Positions 44,920 through 56,149 of a stretch of DNA of 64,000 nt are shown piece by piece (the stretch's first letter is position 1; every line of letters starts with the position of its first letter). The stretch covers positions 744,001-808,000 of the forward strand of contig JAGTJL010000012.1 in the NCBI GenBank assembly GCA_020746875.1, in the 5' to 3' direction. A program made the position numbers and the translations under genes. Source of the stretch: Rhexocercosporidium sp. MPI-PUGE-AT-0058. Lineage: Eukaryota > Ascomycota > Leotiomycetes > Helotiales. Below the pieces are notes generated by a model. It was not told the DNA's origin and did no database searches. It was given only the letters and a program-made list of their open reading frames with translations.

Positions 44920-47371
44920 ACAGCGCTTTTCGAATTTGCTCTCGATTCATTTCCCGTGCAATCTGCGGACAATGATCACTCGACCAATACCCGTTGATGC
45001 CTAGCGCACCGAAACAAAAGTCCTTTGCAGTTTTTTCTTCTTTTTCTTCTCACGCCAATTTCACAGCGCGCATTACGTTCAGTGGTGTTGTTCCGGTCGG
45101 GCCATTCAAAAATACGATAATCACGCATACGGATACACACCCTCACGATCTCGAGTTGCGTGCGCCTACACAGCGGCTGCCTCGATCTTACGATTTCCTT
45201 TTTATATTTTTATTTTTCGGTCACTCGGCGTTGCATCAGCGAATTTAGATTTTTCCTTTGTCTTTCGAAAACAGGATGGCATGAAGCCCGGAAGGATATC
45301 CGGTCAGGTGTTTGGGTTTAAGGAGAGGCTCCTTTGCTCTTTGCGGTATAATTTGCGTTGGGCCCCGTTTTTGAACATTGACGATCTTTTTCGTTATAGA
45401 CTTTGACCAACTGGGGTCTCATAAAAACAACATTTGGGCTGCCGATTTCTTCGGTCTCGCCACCCAGGAAATTGTAATTAGGCGGCTTGCTTTTTCTTTT
45501 TTTCCTTTTGTCTTCGAGACATTTTCTCCTTTCTTGTACAACTGTTTGGATTCATTTGCTAGCTTTCTTGACGTTGGAGAAGGCTGGCTTGCACAAAATG
45601 GGGTATGGGTTGGAATTTGCTGTTATATTTCGATTCGATCTGGCGCTACAGAGCGGATGGATATCGGCTGGTATTTTCACTGGCTCTTTCCAGTAGCACC
45701 AGAACGTTTGCTTGGAGAGTGGGAATCGTGGAAATGAAAGCATGCATGGGAAAGAAAGGAGCTGAGGGATTGAGGTTTTACACAAAAGAAGTTTTTGCAC
45801 ATCTGGGATCCCCCTTTGGTATTTTGTTTGCTGGATTTGGGTTTTCCCGTTTCGCGCGGAGGTTTTCAATTCATGAATGGAGGGTGGCATTTGGGCGGGT
45901 GGTCGGGGTTTTATCAGGGAACGTTCTTGATTCTGCAAGATTCCTGCAACAAGGAATAAAGCTACAACTGCTTGCCTGCTTGCTGAGCTGGCTGGATACG
46001 AAGTTATGAGAACGGTTATCGATACTTTTTCTCGATATTTTTTTTCCCCCGACGGGCAATCAAATCAAATTCCCCTACATACGAGAGAGTGGGAGGCTGG
46101 AGAATGATCAAATATGAGGATGCTTCAGATACAGAGGACATCCTATCTTGCACTCTTTAGGAGAGCGGATGACTTTAGATTAATATGAAGACATTGTGCC
46201 TTCGATTCTACCTCCTATTCATTCATTCAAGGCGACTTTACTGACGCCAAGGAAGACCAAGGTAGGGTAAGTCAACCCCTCTTCTCACTTTCTGTTCAAG
46301 CTCCGGCACAACATCAACCATTCATCGCCCACGTGCCAATCAACAAATCAATGAAAATACTGAAAATGCAAATTCTCAAGTGCCGTGAGGGGAGGAGGGG
46401 CTCGGGTGGGTGGAGAGGAGAAGGGTTTCCCAGCCCTCATCCGACTCTCGGAGATGTGGAGTCAGTCAACCGAAGACGAGATTCGAACCGAGTTGATTTT
46501 AGTCCGGTCGTCTGCGTGGATGAGATTTTCCCCCCACGACCCCACCCACTACCGCAATACCAGTATGCAGGTAGGTGGTTCTCAAACTGGACTGGATCGT
46601 ATGGGTGAGAAGTGCGTTTGGGGACCGAGGGGCCAGGAACCCTAGTCCTTGGGATTTTTTGGGGCGAGGGGATTTTGTGGGCTGTTATTTTCGTGTGGCT
46701 TGATTGGTCGGGTTTCGAGGTTCCTAAGTTCCTTGGGATGGAGAGAGGTTTCTTGGAGATCTGTCTGCTTGGTATAGTGTATATGCATCATCGTACTTGC
46801 TTGGAGTGAGGCAAACTCGGGCGTGTGAGAAGTCAAGTACTTGGCTATGGACATAGATTTTTTTTTAATCTCGCAGCGGGAGAGTAATTTTAGAGGAGAG
46901 ATGCCGTGGGATAAGTGGGTGGGTTTCTTACTGAGAGATCAGGCTGCTGAAAATTGGTTGGGTGCATAGAAGAGAGGAAGTGAGACGAATGTCTGTCTAT
47001 ATCATCTATCTGTAAACGCACTAAATTTAACTTTTTTCTATTCGTCTCAGAGACGCTATAGTATAGTAGTGGATCGATCAAGGGCAAGGTCTATATCTCC
47101 TTGAGAATCACAAAGTCCTGCCTTGCGGCTTTCCACTTGAGTGTCTTTGGTACGGTAAGACTTACAAAGTTGGCGTTGGTGTGCAGTTTGGTGTGCGAGA
47201 GATCTAGTCCTTGTTCTATCTAAAACCCAGGGATTATCACGCGTGTGGTACTCCGTTGGATATGGGAGGCTGAAGCTGGGTTGTTGAAGGAGTTGATCAA
47301 TCTTTTTTCATTATATATAATTCATACACACAACTGAAACTCAACGCCAACTCATTCCCACCAACCCCCAA
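44920..47371. other. Convergent 2.5 kb gap, cyclin / phosphoketolase
   Basis: Both flanking genes end here. T-rich tracts at 45030-45060 and 45190-45230 probably belong to the cyclin 3' untranslated region. The largest frames (119-134 codons near 45400-46000) are hydrophobic low-complexity translations of T-rich DNA. A GGTTCGAATC box at about 46479-46490 (minus strand) does not fold into a tRNA. No gene is supported. Confidence 0.55.
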
Positions 47372-50128
47372 TCAGTTAACGAAAAACCCATCCTCCTTCC
47401 CTCCACTCTTCCCATCCCCTTTCTTGCCACCCTGGAACACCGTCCCCTCAAACTTCGGGATATCAAAAGTCCCCTCGGGATCCTTCCCCGTCTCCATGAT
47501 ATACTGCTGCACCTTCGTGACTTGGTGTCGGACCTCGCCCAGCAGCGCCGTCATATCGAGCGCCACCTTCGGATTGTACTTCGCACCGGCTTTGATGGCT
47601 GCTTCGATGATGTGGTATCTGCTCACGCTGTTGCGGAGCATCATGTCGAAGGGGGTAGTCGTTGATCCTTCTTCCTTGTAGCATTCGATGGAGACACGAT
47701 CGAGATTTGGGCGACCGAAGAGAAGACCCTTGATCTCGTTCGAGTAGCCGTGGTAGTTGAAGTGGATAGGACGATCAGGTGTAAACAGAGAGTTGAACTC
47801 GTCATTCGTGAGACTGTGTGGGTGAAGCGTCTCGGCTTCCAGGATCATCAGATCGGTGACGTTGACGACGCGGACGCGTAGAGCAGGACATTTCCTTCTG
47901 AGGATCGCGGCGGCAACGACAACTTCGAACATTAGCTCGGAGCCGATTCCGACGAGTGTTACGTCGGGATTTAGGCCGTCATCCGTGGATGCGAATTTCC
48001 AGACTGAGGCGCCGGCTTGGCAGTGGGCGTCAGCTTCTTCGACTGAGAGGAAGACGGGTTGTGGCTGTTTGGAGCCGACCATTAGGTTTACGTAGTTCTT
48101 GGAGCGGAGGCAGTGTGCTACGGTAGAGAGGAAGGTGTTCTGTTACCATATTAGTGATGATGTTCTCGCTTAGGAAAGGGGTTGCAAGCGAGAAAACCTA
48201 CGGCATCGGGAGGGAAGTAGACACGCGCTGCGTCGGGCTTCAAATTGAGGACTGCGCCGATGAAAGATGGGTTCTGGTGAGAAAAGCCATTGTGCTCTTG
48301 TCTTGTCCATGTGCTAGTTTCAATGTAGTTTATGCTAGAGAGGTCCATTCGCCATGAGGTCTCCCGAGCCATCTTGTTGAATTTGCTGTACTGCACCATC
48401 ATTGTGTGGATGATACCCAGGAAACTTTCATACGATGGGAAGATACCGGTACGGCCAGTAAGAGTGTAACCTTGTAAGAAACCCTGACAGGTATGCTCAC
48501 TAAGGATTTCAATGACTCGCCCACCTCGAGCATTGGAAAATTCGTCCCATTGGAAATCGCGGCCTGTGTGGTTGAAGACTGCGTCGAGCTTGTTACTCAC
48601 GAGTTCGTCTGGGGAGAAGATTCGAAGAGATTTGGGGTTGTCGATGAGAGACTGGTCGATGAGGTTGCCGATGGCTTTCATGCATGACTCCTCAGTTCCC
48701 TTCTCTACCCCGAACTTTCGCCAGTCTGGGACACGAAGAGACTCGTGAGCTTTGTAAGTCTCAGCTCGTTGCCCAAGCTTCTTTTCTGCCTCTTCGGGAA
48801 TGACGCTCTTGATAGAGTTGGTAACATCGCCAGACTCGGTGAAGAGCTTAGCTGGTCCGTAGGAGAGAAGCCACTTCTGGAGGTCGGCGAGCTGGTCCTT
48901 GTTGGTCTTTGCAGCCATCAGGGGCACTTGATGAGCGTGGAAAGATCCTTCGACGAACTCGCCGTCGACTTTCTTGGGTCCACTCCAGCCTTTGGGCGTT
49001 CTCATGATGATAACGGGCCACTAACAGTGCCAATCAGGTTTGCGTCTATGTTATAGTAGTGATTCAGTACTTACGCGTGGCTTCATGATAGGCTTGCCAG
49101 ATCTAGCGGCCTTTTGGATCTTACGGATCTCATCTAAAGCCCACTGGAAGCTTGTTGCTAGGTCTCGATCCTATACATAATCAATACGCACTCTTCATCC
49201 TTGGCTTGCTAAACTCACAATGTCTTCCAAGTCCTCAACAAATCTACATTGATACCCGTATCCCGTGAATAGAGTGACCATCTCCTTGTCATCCATACAA
49301 CCATAAATAGTTCTCTCTGAGATCTTGAAGCCGTTGACATGGACAATAGGGATAACTGCTCCTGACTCAGCAGGATCGATGTATTTCGCTGCGTGCCAGG
49401 CCGTAGCAGTTGGACCGGACTCAGCTTCTCCATCGCCAACGATGCAACCAACAATCAAATCTGGCTTATCCATAACAGCCCCAAAGGCAACGGAAAGAGC
49501 ATATCCCAGCTCGCCACCCTCGTGGATAGAGCCTGATGTTTCCGCATTGATATGACTTGGGAAGCCTTTGGGTGTACTGAAGCCAGTGATCAAATTTTGT
49601 AAACCTTGTTTGTTTCGGGCGTATTGTGGGTAGAATTTCTCTAGACTGCCTTCGAGCCAGAGGGATGCGAGAATTGCAGGAGCTCCGTGGCCGGGGCCAA
49701 CGACGTAGATGCAGTCAAGATCATTCTTACGGGTAAGGTAGTTGAGGTGGGCGTAGACAAGGGTCAGACCGGGACAGGTTCCCCAATGCCCTAAAAGTCT
49801 ACAAAGACATTAGTTGCGGTTCTTGCGTTCCAGCTTGGAAGTAAACACCTGGGTTTAATGTCATCATGGGTGAGATCCCTCTCCATAAGGGCGTTATCGC
49901 CGAGGAAAATCATAGCTGTACCAATTAGCTCTATCTAATTTTGACAACTTGAAAACGGAACTTACCAGCCGCAATGTAATTACTTGCTCTGCGGAACTCT
50001 TCCAGTCCCTTGAGATCAACATCGCTCAATTGCAGCTTCTCAAGCTGGACTGCGAGCTTAAGTACATCTTCTGGTATCAAGGACTTCAAAGCCTTGGGAT
50101 TAGGTCTGTCAATCACTTCTCCAGGCAT
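47372..50128 (-). CDS. xfp: Xylulose-5-phosphate/fructose-6-phosphate phosphoketolase (Xfp)
   Basis: Six exons, 50128-49966, 49915-49849, 49798-49219, 49170-49075, 49020-48202 and 48139-47372, give 830 residues with correct phase; the five introns are 48-62 nt. This thiamine-diphosphate enzyme splits xylulose-5-P (or fructose-6-P) with phosphate into acetyl phosphate plus glyceraldehyde-3-P (or erythrose-4-P). Family marks are G-H-W-G-T-C-P-G at 80-87, V-G-P-G-H-G-A-P near 109-117, I-N-A-E-T-S-G-S and the ThDP motif G-D-G-E-A-E-S-G-P-T at 198-207; the C-terminal domain H-F-N-Y-H-G-Y-S is also typical. No targeting signal is seen, so it is probably cytosolic. It is divergent from acetate kinase, its metabolic partner. 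The family has a bacterial origin in fungi, but it carries native fungal introns here. Confidence 0.96.
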
Positions 50129-51073
50129 TGTGACGGCTCTTTTGTTGAGAATGTAGATGTCTGTGAAGGTTTGATATGAGCAGCACCTGTAGTCAATGGG
50201 CAGCACACAGAGAAGTGAGTGGGGAAAGAAAGAGAAACGGCTTCTTGAAAAGCGCAGCAAAGAGGCAGGCACAATCAATCTTTGTACTCTGAAACCTTGA
50301 CAGCTAGAGAAGCAGGCTGCGTCACAGCTATTTTGAATGGAAGTCTCGGATTCGTCGACCCAATTTACCACGTTCTAGAGCCTGCAAACTTGGATCTAGA
50401 AATCTAGAAGGTTGCCAAATATCCCCGGTACTCCCAATAGCATTGGTCGGTTGAGAACGCTCCCTTGATAGAGTGGACGGCAGCCTCGGACTCGGTGCTG
50501 GGAAGCTAGTGGTTTCCATTTTGTTTGCATAGGTAACACTTTTTCCATCAACGTCATCGCTTCCATTGACTTTCGCTTCCGAGCCCCCTTTTTTGCCGAT
50601 CACAGCCTTGTCTTTAAGCGATCGCCGATTTGTCTCAGCCTCGCCAAGATAAAAAAAATACTCCAACCATGAAATGCGTGACTTCAATCAGCCTATGCAG
50701 CCTCGTATGGTTTCAGTCGGCCCGCCGAGCCAGCAGTGAAAAGTGGCATGAGATTTGGATCTGGAGAGTGAAGGATGGAAAAGAATCCATGGCCTGACCA
50801 TGCTTACCATCCCTGCAATCAGCTTATTACCCTGTCTAAATCCACTGCTTTAACCTTATGGGGCTAGATTTCTCGTTTATGATAAGCCTAGCTCCCGAAG
50901 AGGAACGTCATATCATGATCCGATCGAGGGCAGAACTTTGGAGGGGCAGAGAGATTCATGAGAAGGAATAAAAGAAAACGCTTCCCAGAGAATTTTGACA
51001 ATTCTGATTCTGCATCTTCAACTTCAATTTGAACTAATTCAGAGGACGAACCCTTTCAGGCAGGCACTTCGTC
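50129..51073. promoter_or_regulatory. Shared promoter region of phosphoketolase and acetate kinase genes
   Basis: A 945 bp interval between the two divergent starts. Pyrimidine-rich leaders flank both ATGs. Several ATTGG/CCAAT pentamers are present (for example near 50440). Nothing else decisive is seen, but the arrangement would allow joint control. Confidence 0.6.
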
Positions 51074-52379
51074 ATGTCCAAAATAATCCTCTCCATCAAC
51101 GCAGGCTCCAGCTCAGTCAAGATCTCTGTTTACGTAGCATCATCAGGCCAAGAACCAAAACAGCTCGCCGAAACCCAAATCGACGGCTTGACCTCTCCTC
51201 CCCCTCAACTGAAATACACCCGCGGCCAGCAATCGATATGCAAAGACCAGAAACTCGACGAGAAGATCTCGACCCAGAAAGATGCCTTCAAGTACATGCT
51301 GGACATGTTGATCGGCGACTCGGATTTCTCGCATGTCTCGAAACGGGACGATATCGCTATTGTCTGCCATCGTGTCGTCCACGGTGGTGATTTCGAAACG
51401 CCGCAGATCATCAATGAGGAGACGTATCACAAGCTTGAAGCTCTCACTGATCTGGCACCACTGCATAATGCTTCGGCGCTTGAGATCGTACATTATTGTA
51501 TCGAGGAGATGCCAAAGACGCGGAATGTGGCGGTCTTCGACAGTGAGTTCCATCAGACGATACCAGAGCATATCAGGACATATCCTATCAATCAGGCGAT
51601 TGCGAAGAAGAATAAGCTAAGGAAGTATGGCTTCCATGGCATCAGTTACTCATTCATCACGAGGAGTGTGGCGCAATACTTGGGGAACAAGGAGAGTGAT
51701 ACGAGTTTGATCGTTCTGCATCTTGGAAGTGGAGCTAGTGCGTGTGCGGTGAAAAATGGGAAGAGTTATGATACCAGTATGGGATTGACGCCTCTGGCGG
51801 GCTTACCCGGTGCGACGAGGAGTGGAAGTGTTGATCCTAGGTATGCTTTCTCTTCCACTTCCATATTCTGTCGAAAAGTGTTAATATTGTCCTAGTCTTG
51901 TATTCCACTACGCATCAGACGTAGGAAAGCTCTCCCCGAACTCCACAGCCGAACTCCACATCTCCCGCGCAGAAGAGATCCTCAATAAGGAATCAGGCTG
52001 GAAAGCTCTAACCGGCACCACGAACTTCGGCACCATCGCCGCATCCGACGACCCGAAGATGAAACTTGCCTTTGATATCTTCCTTGATAGAATTCTCAAC
52101 TACATTGGTGGCTACTACGTCGTCCTCAATGGTAAAGTCGACGCCCTGGTATTTGCAGGAGGTATTGGAGAGAAGAGTGATCTGTTGAGACGCAGAGTTG
52201 CGGAGGAAACGGCTTGTTTAGGCTTTGAGATTGATGGGGAGGCAAATGAGAAGCCCATTAAGGACGTGGTGCAGAGTGTGGGTAAGGAGGGAGCGAAACA
52301 TAAGCTTCTGGTTTGTCAGACCGATGAGCAATTTGAGATGGCGAGGATTTGTTCTACGGATGATATGCTGTTTAATTGA
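51074..52379 (+). CDS. ackA: Acetate kinase
   Basis: Two exons, 51074-51840 and 51896-52379, give 416 residues; the intron has ends GTATGC...CTAG. The ASKHA-fold enzyme begins S-I-N-A-G-S-S-S-V-K. By alignment to the Methanosarcina enzyme from memory, Arg100 (C-H-R-V-V-H-G-G), Asp156 (V-F-D-S-E-F-H), His188 (G-F-H-G-I-S-Y), Arg249 (A-T-R-S-G) and Glu400 (T-D-E-Q-F) match the catalytic residues R91, D148, H180, R241 and E384. All are intact, so it should interconvert acetyl phosphate and acetate with ADP/ATP. No mitochondrial presequence is visible. Beside Xfp it completes a sugar-phosphate-to-acetate shunt. Confidence 0.96.
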
Positions 52380-53329
52380 GCGTTGAGACGTTTGGGATGG
52401 AGTTGCTGTTAGATGGTCAGATCAGTACATAAGATATATTTTCGTATGTATTTATTCGCATGTCTCTCAGATTGTCATGCATTGTTTCCGTACTGAGTGT
52501 TATCGATTTAATTCTCTGGCCTAAGATAGTTGAAGCCCCAGACGAAGCCGATCTCGCACGATATAACTGACATCTCTGTCTCAATCATTACATATTTCTC
52601 GATCTTTCCTTTAACACTCAACCGACCATACGGCGTACTCCCACCTCACTCGCCTCCTGAGGTTGTCCTTACTCTCTTGGACTTCGAAAAAAGAACTCTC
52701 TACGTACGTTAAAAAGGGGGTTCTCGTTCACCAACATTTCTCCAAACAAGACACTCGTCGACCTCGCCAAGTCTAAGACGGTCTGTAATTGACTCGGCTT
52801 CTCTAAAAAGAGACTATACTATCAAAGCACAAGAACCGCTTTCTAGGAGTACTGCAATTCTACTCCGCAGTTTTGCTCTCTTTGGGATGCTCTGGTGTTG
52901 TTTCGGGATATCAATGGGATTTTGTGGCATCATTCTGTTGCAATGCAAGAGTTTTTCAACACCGTCATGCGATTGTAGGAACACCAGAGCAAATGTCATC
53001 TCTAAATGCGCTGTTGGACCAGCATTTCATAAAGCAACACCGCAATGACATAAGGAGATGTCACAACCAAATCAGCTCGATAAAAATTTCGTAAGCAATC
53101 GGTCCTTTCATTGCATAAAATGCATCCAGCTGTGTCTTCCCCATCAGCAATCATGTGCCGCGTCAATACCAAGTAGTCATACAAAGAGCAGCAAGCAGAA
53201 AGCAGAAAGACCATAGCGTCATACAACTCCCGTTTATCCATACAGTCCAGTCCAGCCGTTCTGGTAAATTTTTCTCATCATTAAATCCCTCTCCCCCATT
53301 CATCCATTCATCAATCATCCATGCATATC
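52380..53329. other. Convergent intergenic region, acetate kinase / GST
   Basis: A 950 bp interval with two 3' ends. It is A/T-rich in the first 150 bp and otherwise unremarkable; frames under 80 codons only. Confidence 0.55.
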
Positions 53330-54296
53330 TCATGGCAAGCCATACCCACCATTAACAGCATCCGCCAATTCAGACGTGTTAGGTCTGTTCTGCGCATACC
53401 GCTCATAACTATCAATATACAACTCATCCAGACTAGTCGTATTCTTGACATGCTCGTTATTCTCCACAGCGTCCAACCAGCGTCCCCATCTGCTGCCTGG
53501 TGGCGGATCGGGCCAGCCGCGGTAGTGCCTCATTACTCGGGATAGGCGAATCATCCAGGGTGCGAATTGGATGTCTACGTAGGAGAGTTGGGGGCCGAGG
53601 AAGAAGGGCCCGTGTTGGTCGGCCATGTCGACGATTTTGCCAATTTCATCTTTGAGTTTGGTGGTGTATTCAGCTTGCTTGTTGAATTCTTGCGCTTGGA
53701 GGAGGTGGTAGAAGGCGGGTACGATGTTGCGGTTGATCTGTGGTATGTTAGATTGCGTTCGGTTTAAGAGGAGAAGGAGTGACTTACGTGGTCGGACCAG
53801 AGTCTGCAGTTGGCTCTGAGTTGAGGATTATTTGGAGGGAGTAGAGGTGGGCCGGCGCCGAGATCTTCTAGCTATGAGATCATCAATAAGGTTCCTCTTC
53901 AATACGTGACTCCCAAACCTACATATTCCATCAGGACTGTACTTTCGCCACAACCCCAATCTCCATGCCGAATACCAGGCACAAGACCGCGAGGATTGAC
54001 TTCTAATAAAGCTTGAGGCTTCTTGTATGGGTCTACCTCAATATACTGGTATTGCAAGCCCTTGGCCTCCATAGCAATCCAGACTCGCTGAACGAATGGA
54101 CTGCAGGATCAATTAGTATGGGCTGTTATGCTGGGGCTGACGTCACAGGATGTCCAGAATCATCAGGTTCTACTTACCAGAAGCAGCTACCGAACAGTTT
54201 CAACTCATTTTCTTTGGAATGCTTTCTGACAGTAGCCAAAGCATTACCACTGGCCTTCTTGTGGTATGTTTTCTGTTGTGCTGTAGTATCAGCCAT
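53330..54296 (-). CDS. Omega-type glutathione S-transferase (possibly the 3' half of a fusion)
   Basis: Four exons, 54296-54178, 54100-53923, 53871-53788 and 53737-53330, give 262 residues. A basic N-terminal tail is followed by the thioredoxin-like domain. It has an active-site Cys40 in S-C-F-C-P-F-V-Q-R-V-W, made by splicing across intron 1, and the cis-Pro region R-G-L-V-P-G and E-S-T-V-L-M-E-Y glutathione site. An all-helical C-terminal domain follows (F-L-G-P-Q-L-S-Y-V-D-I-Q-F-A-P-W). A Cys rather than Ser/Tyr places it with omega-like enzymes acting in thiol transfer or dehydroascorbate reduction. The ATG at 54296 lies only about 300 bp from the upstream same-strand gene, and an AG acceptor at 54273 makes a phase-0 join to that gene possible (see findings). 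Confidence 0.9.
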
Positions 54297-54597
54297 TGCT
54301 CCAAAGGAACGTAGATTTCTTTGGAAGTTCGAAAGAATAAGAACAGTGTTGGAGTTTTTGAACAGAACGGCCAGCCATTTTATAACAGTAGAGTGAAGTC
54401 ATGATGTAGTTGTTTGGTAATCTGAAGAAAACCCCAAAAACATTTCTAAATGACGACGACCTTAGACCATGGGAGAGGCGGACCGGCCCTCTTGCAGCTC
54501 GCCAGAAGGATTCCCATGCTGCTCTATTGATGCCAAGAAACTGGGGTACAGCTGGCCCGTGCATTTCATTTGAAAACAAAACTGGACGGCCACATAC

Positions 54598-55885
54598 CTG
54601 AGTCTTCTTTTCTTCCTTGTCCTTCTTCATAGTAAGTCTCTGGATGCTATTCTTCTTGACCCTATCACTCTCCGCCAAGGTGTGCTTGTGAGGTCCTGGG
54701 ACACCATCGCCTTTCCCGTTTCCACCATTGCCATTGACGCGCTGGATAGTGTAGTATCTTTGTCCAGTTGCGCCGGGATGATTTGCTCCCATTGAATTGT
54801 TAACATACGAAACACCAAACTGATTCTGTTGATGGATAGGGGCCCCCGGTTGGCCTGGTGCAAAGAAGTTATTACTCTGACTTGGATCTGGCTGTGGAAC
54901 TGGGCCTCCGTCTGGTACAAAATCCGGCCTTAACATAGCACCTGGAAAGTATTCTGTGATCTTGATCTTGACATCGCATAAATCCCGCTCTCTTGCTGTT
55001 CGCTTCCGCTTCTTCTTGTTAGGGTCGTTCGACTTGGGTGTTCCGGGTGGCCTTCCTTTGAGTCGGCAGTCCCAGTAATGGGAAACGAAGGGCTTGCGCT
55101 TGTAGCGCTGGGTAGAACGATGAGAGTATACATTATCGACATGAGGGAAGTAGGTCTGGAATCTGTAGGATCATAGTTAGCAAAGGTATGAAACTGGTAG
55201 GAAATTCAAAAACGAACTCATCTTCACTCAGAGTGATCATCGCATCCACATTGAACAATTTTTGACGCCACTCAGCCAGATTAGGAGGATCAATCACGAC
55301 TTTAGTGCTCAGATGTCCATTACTCTTCTGGTCCGACCCATCTGGTGCGCCATACATATTGTCATCCTCCTGCAAACGAGCGATCGAGTTATGCTGGATT
55401 GACCCCGCGGCCAGGATCCCAAACTGTCCGGCATTGTTATGTTGAGGGGTATGCGGACTGCCATTGTTCTGCACATGCATAGGTCCGTGGCCATGGCCGT
55501 GTTGCTCAAAGGGATTCGAGGATTGGAAGCCATGTCCGTTTGGGTCCTGCAATCGAAGCTCCTGGTGGAATACGGCATCGCTGTTGTTGAGGTCGAGTTC
55601 GAGTCCACCTTGGGATGGCAGCGTATGGTGTCCTAGGTGAGGCTGGCCATGCTGGATGGCTTGGGCTGCTTGTGGCTGCAGTGCCCGGTATTGCGAGGAC
55701 AACTGCTGGTGAAGAACTGGCTCCGACTCCATTCTGCGACTTATCGCGATTCCCCGTTCGATGCGATGCTGGTGCTGCTTTATCACGGCTTCAAGTCTCC
55801 GATCAAGCTCAAGCGGACCCAGTATTAGGGTCGAAGATATGCCGAGGTAACGTGACCTTGCGTGGACAGTTTCAAATGGCTGCAT
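54598..55885 (-). CDS. Putative DNA-binding/regulatory protein, possibly spliced to GST
   Basis: Two exons, 55885-55218 and 55162-54598 (411 residues, phase 0 at the end); the intron uses a GTTCGT donor. The N-terminal part is Gln/His/Gly-rich and disordered. The conserved-looking core follows: V-D-A-M-I-T-L-S-E-D-E-F, then Y-F-P-H-V-D-N-V-Y-S-H, a basic H-Y-W-D-C-R-L-K-G-R-P-P-G-T-P segment, a K-K-K-R-K-R nuclear-localisation cluster, and D-V-K-I-K-I-T-E-Y-F-P-G. Later come a Gly/Asn stretch and a Lys-rich helix ending E-E-K-K-T-Q. I do not recognise the family firmly; nuclear nucleic-acid binding is inferred from composition. A GTATGT donor directly after T-Q (54597-54592) shows the gene continues: either spliced to the GST gene or read through to a stop at 54289. 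The start may instead be the ATG at 55732. Confidence 0.7.
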
Positions 55886-56149
55886 ATGTGAGGGAAAAGG
55901 TTTCTCATTAATGATGACCAAATGAACAAGCACTCGAGGAATAATCGCGCGAACTCTAATAACATTTTCATCGCACCAAGAACTCGTATCACATGACCAA
56001 AACTTTGGGCGCAGAGTCACTGCTATTATGCTGTCATATTTTGATGAAAAACATTTGATGCTCTTTGCTATTAGTACAATTGGGATATCTCTGCCGCACA
56101 ACTACTCCCGCATCTAGCCCAAAGACTGCCCAGAATCAAAACCAAACTT
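55886..56149. other. Short intergenic gap, PhoD-like / DNA-binding-like gene
   Basis: Only 264 bp separate these two same-strand genes, so the promoter of the downstream gene must be compact or its frame extends further up (it stays open to 56101). Confidence 0.5.

Noticed and set aside
45378..46009. 119- and 134-codon plus-strand frames
   Set aside because: They are Phe/Leu-rich translations of T-rich DNA in the cyclin 3' region with no conserved motif.
46470..46495. B-box-like GGTTCGAATC on the minus strand suggesting a tRNA
   Set aside because: The flanks do not pair as a T-stem, and no acceptor or anticodon stem could be built.
54289..54600. Read-through tail of the DNA-binding-like gene as real coding sequence
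   Set aside because: A consensus donor GTATGT starts it and its composition is unlike the preceding domain, so splicing is more likely; retained only as an alternative isoform.
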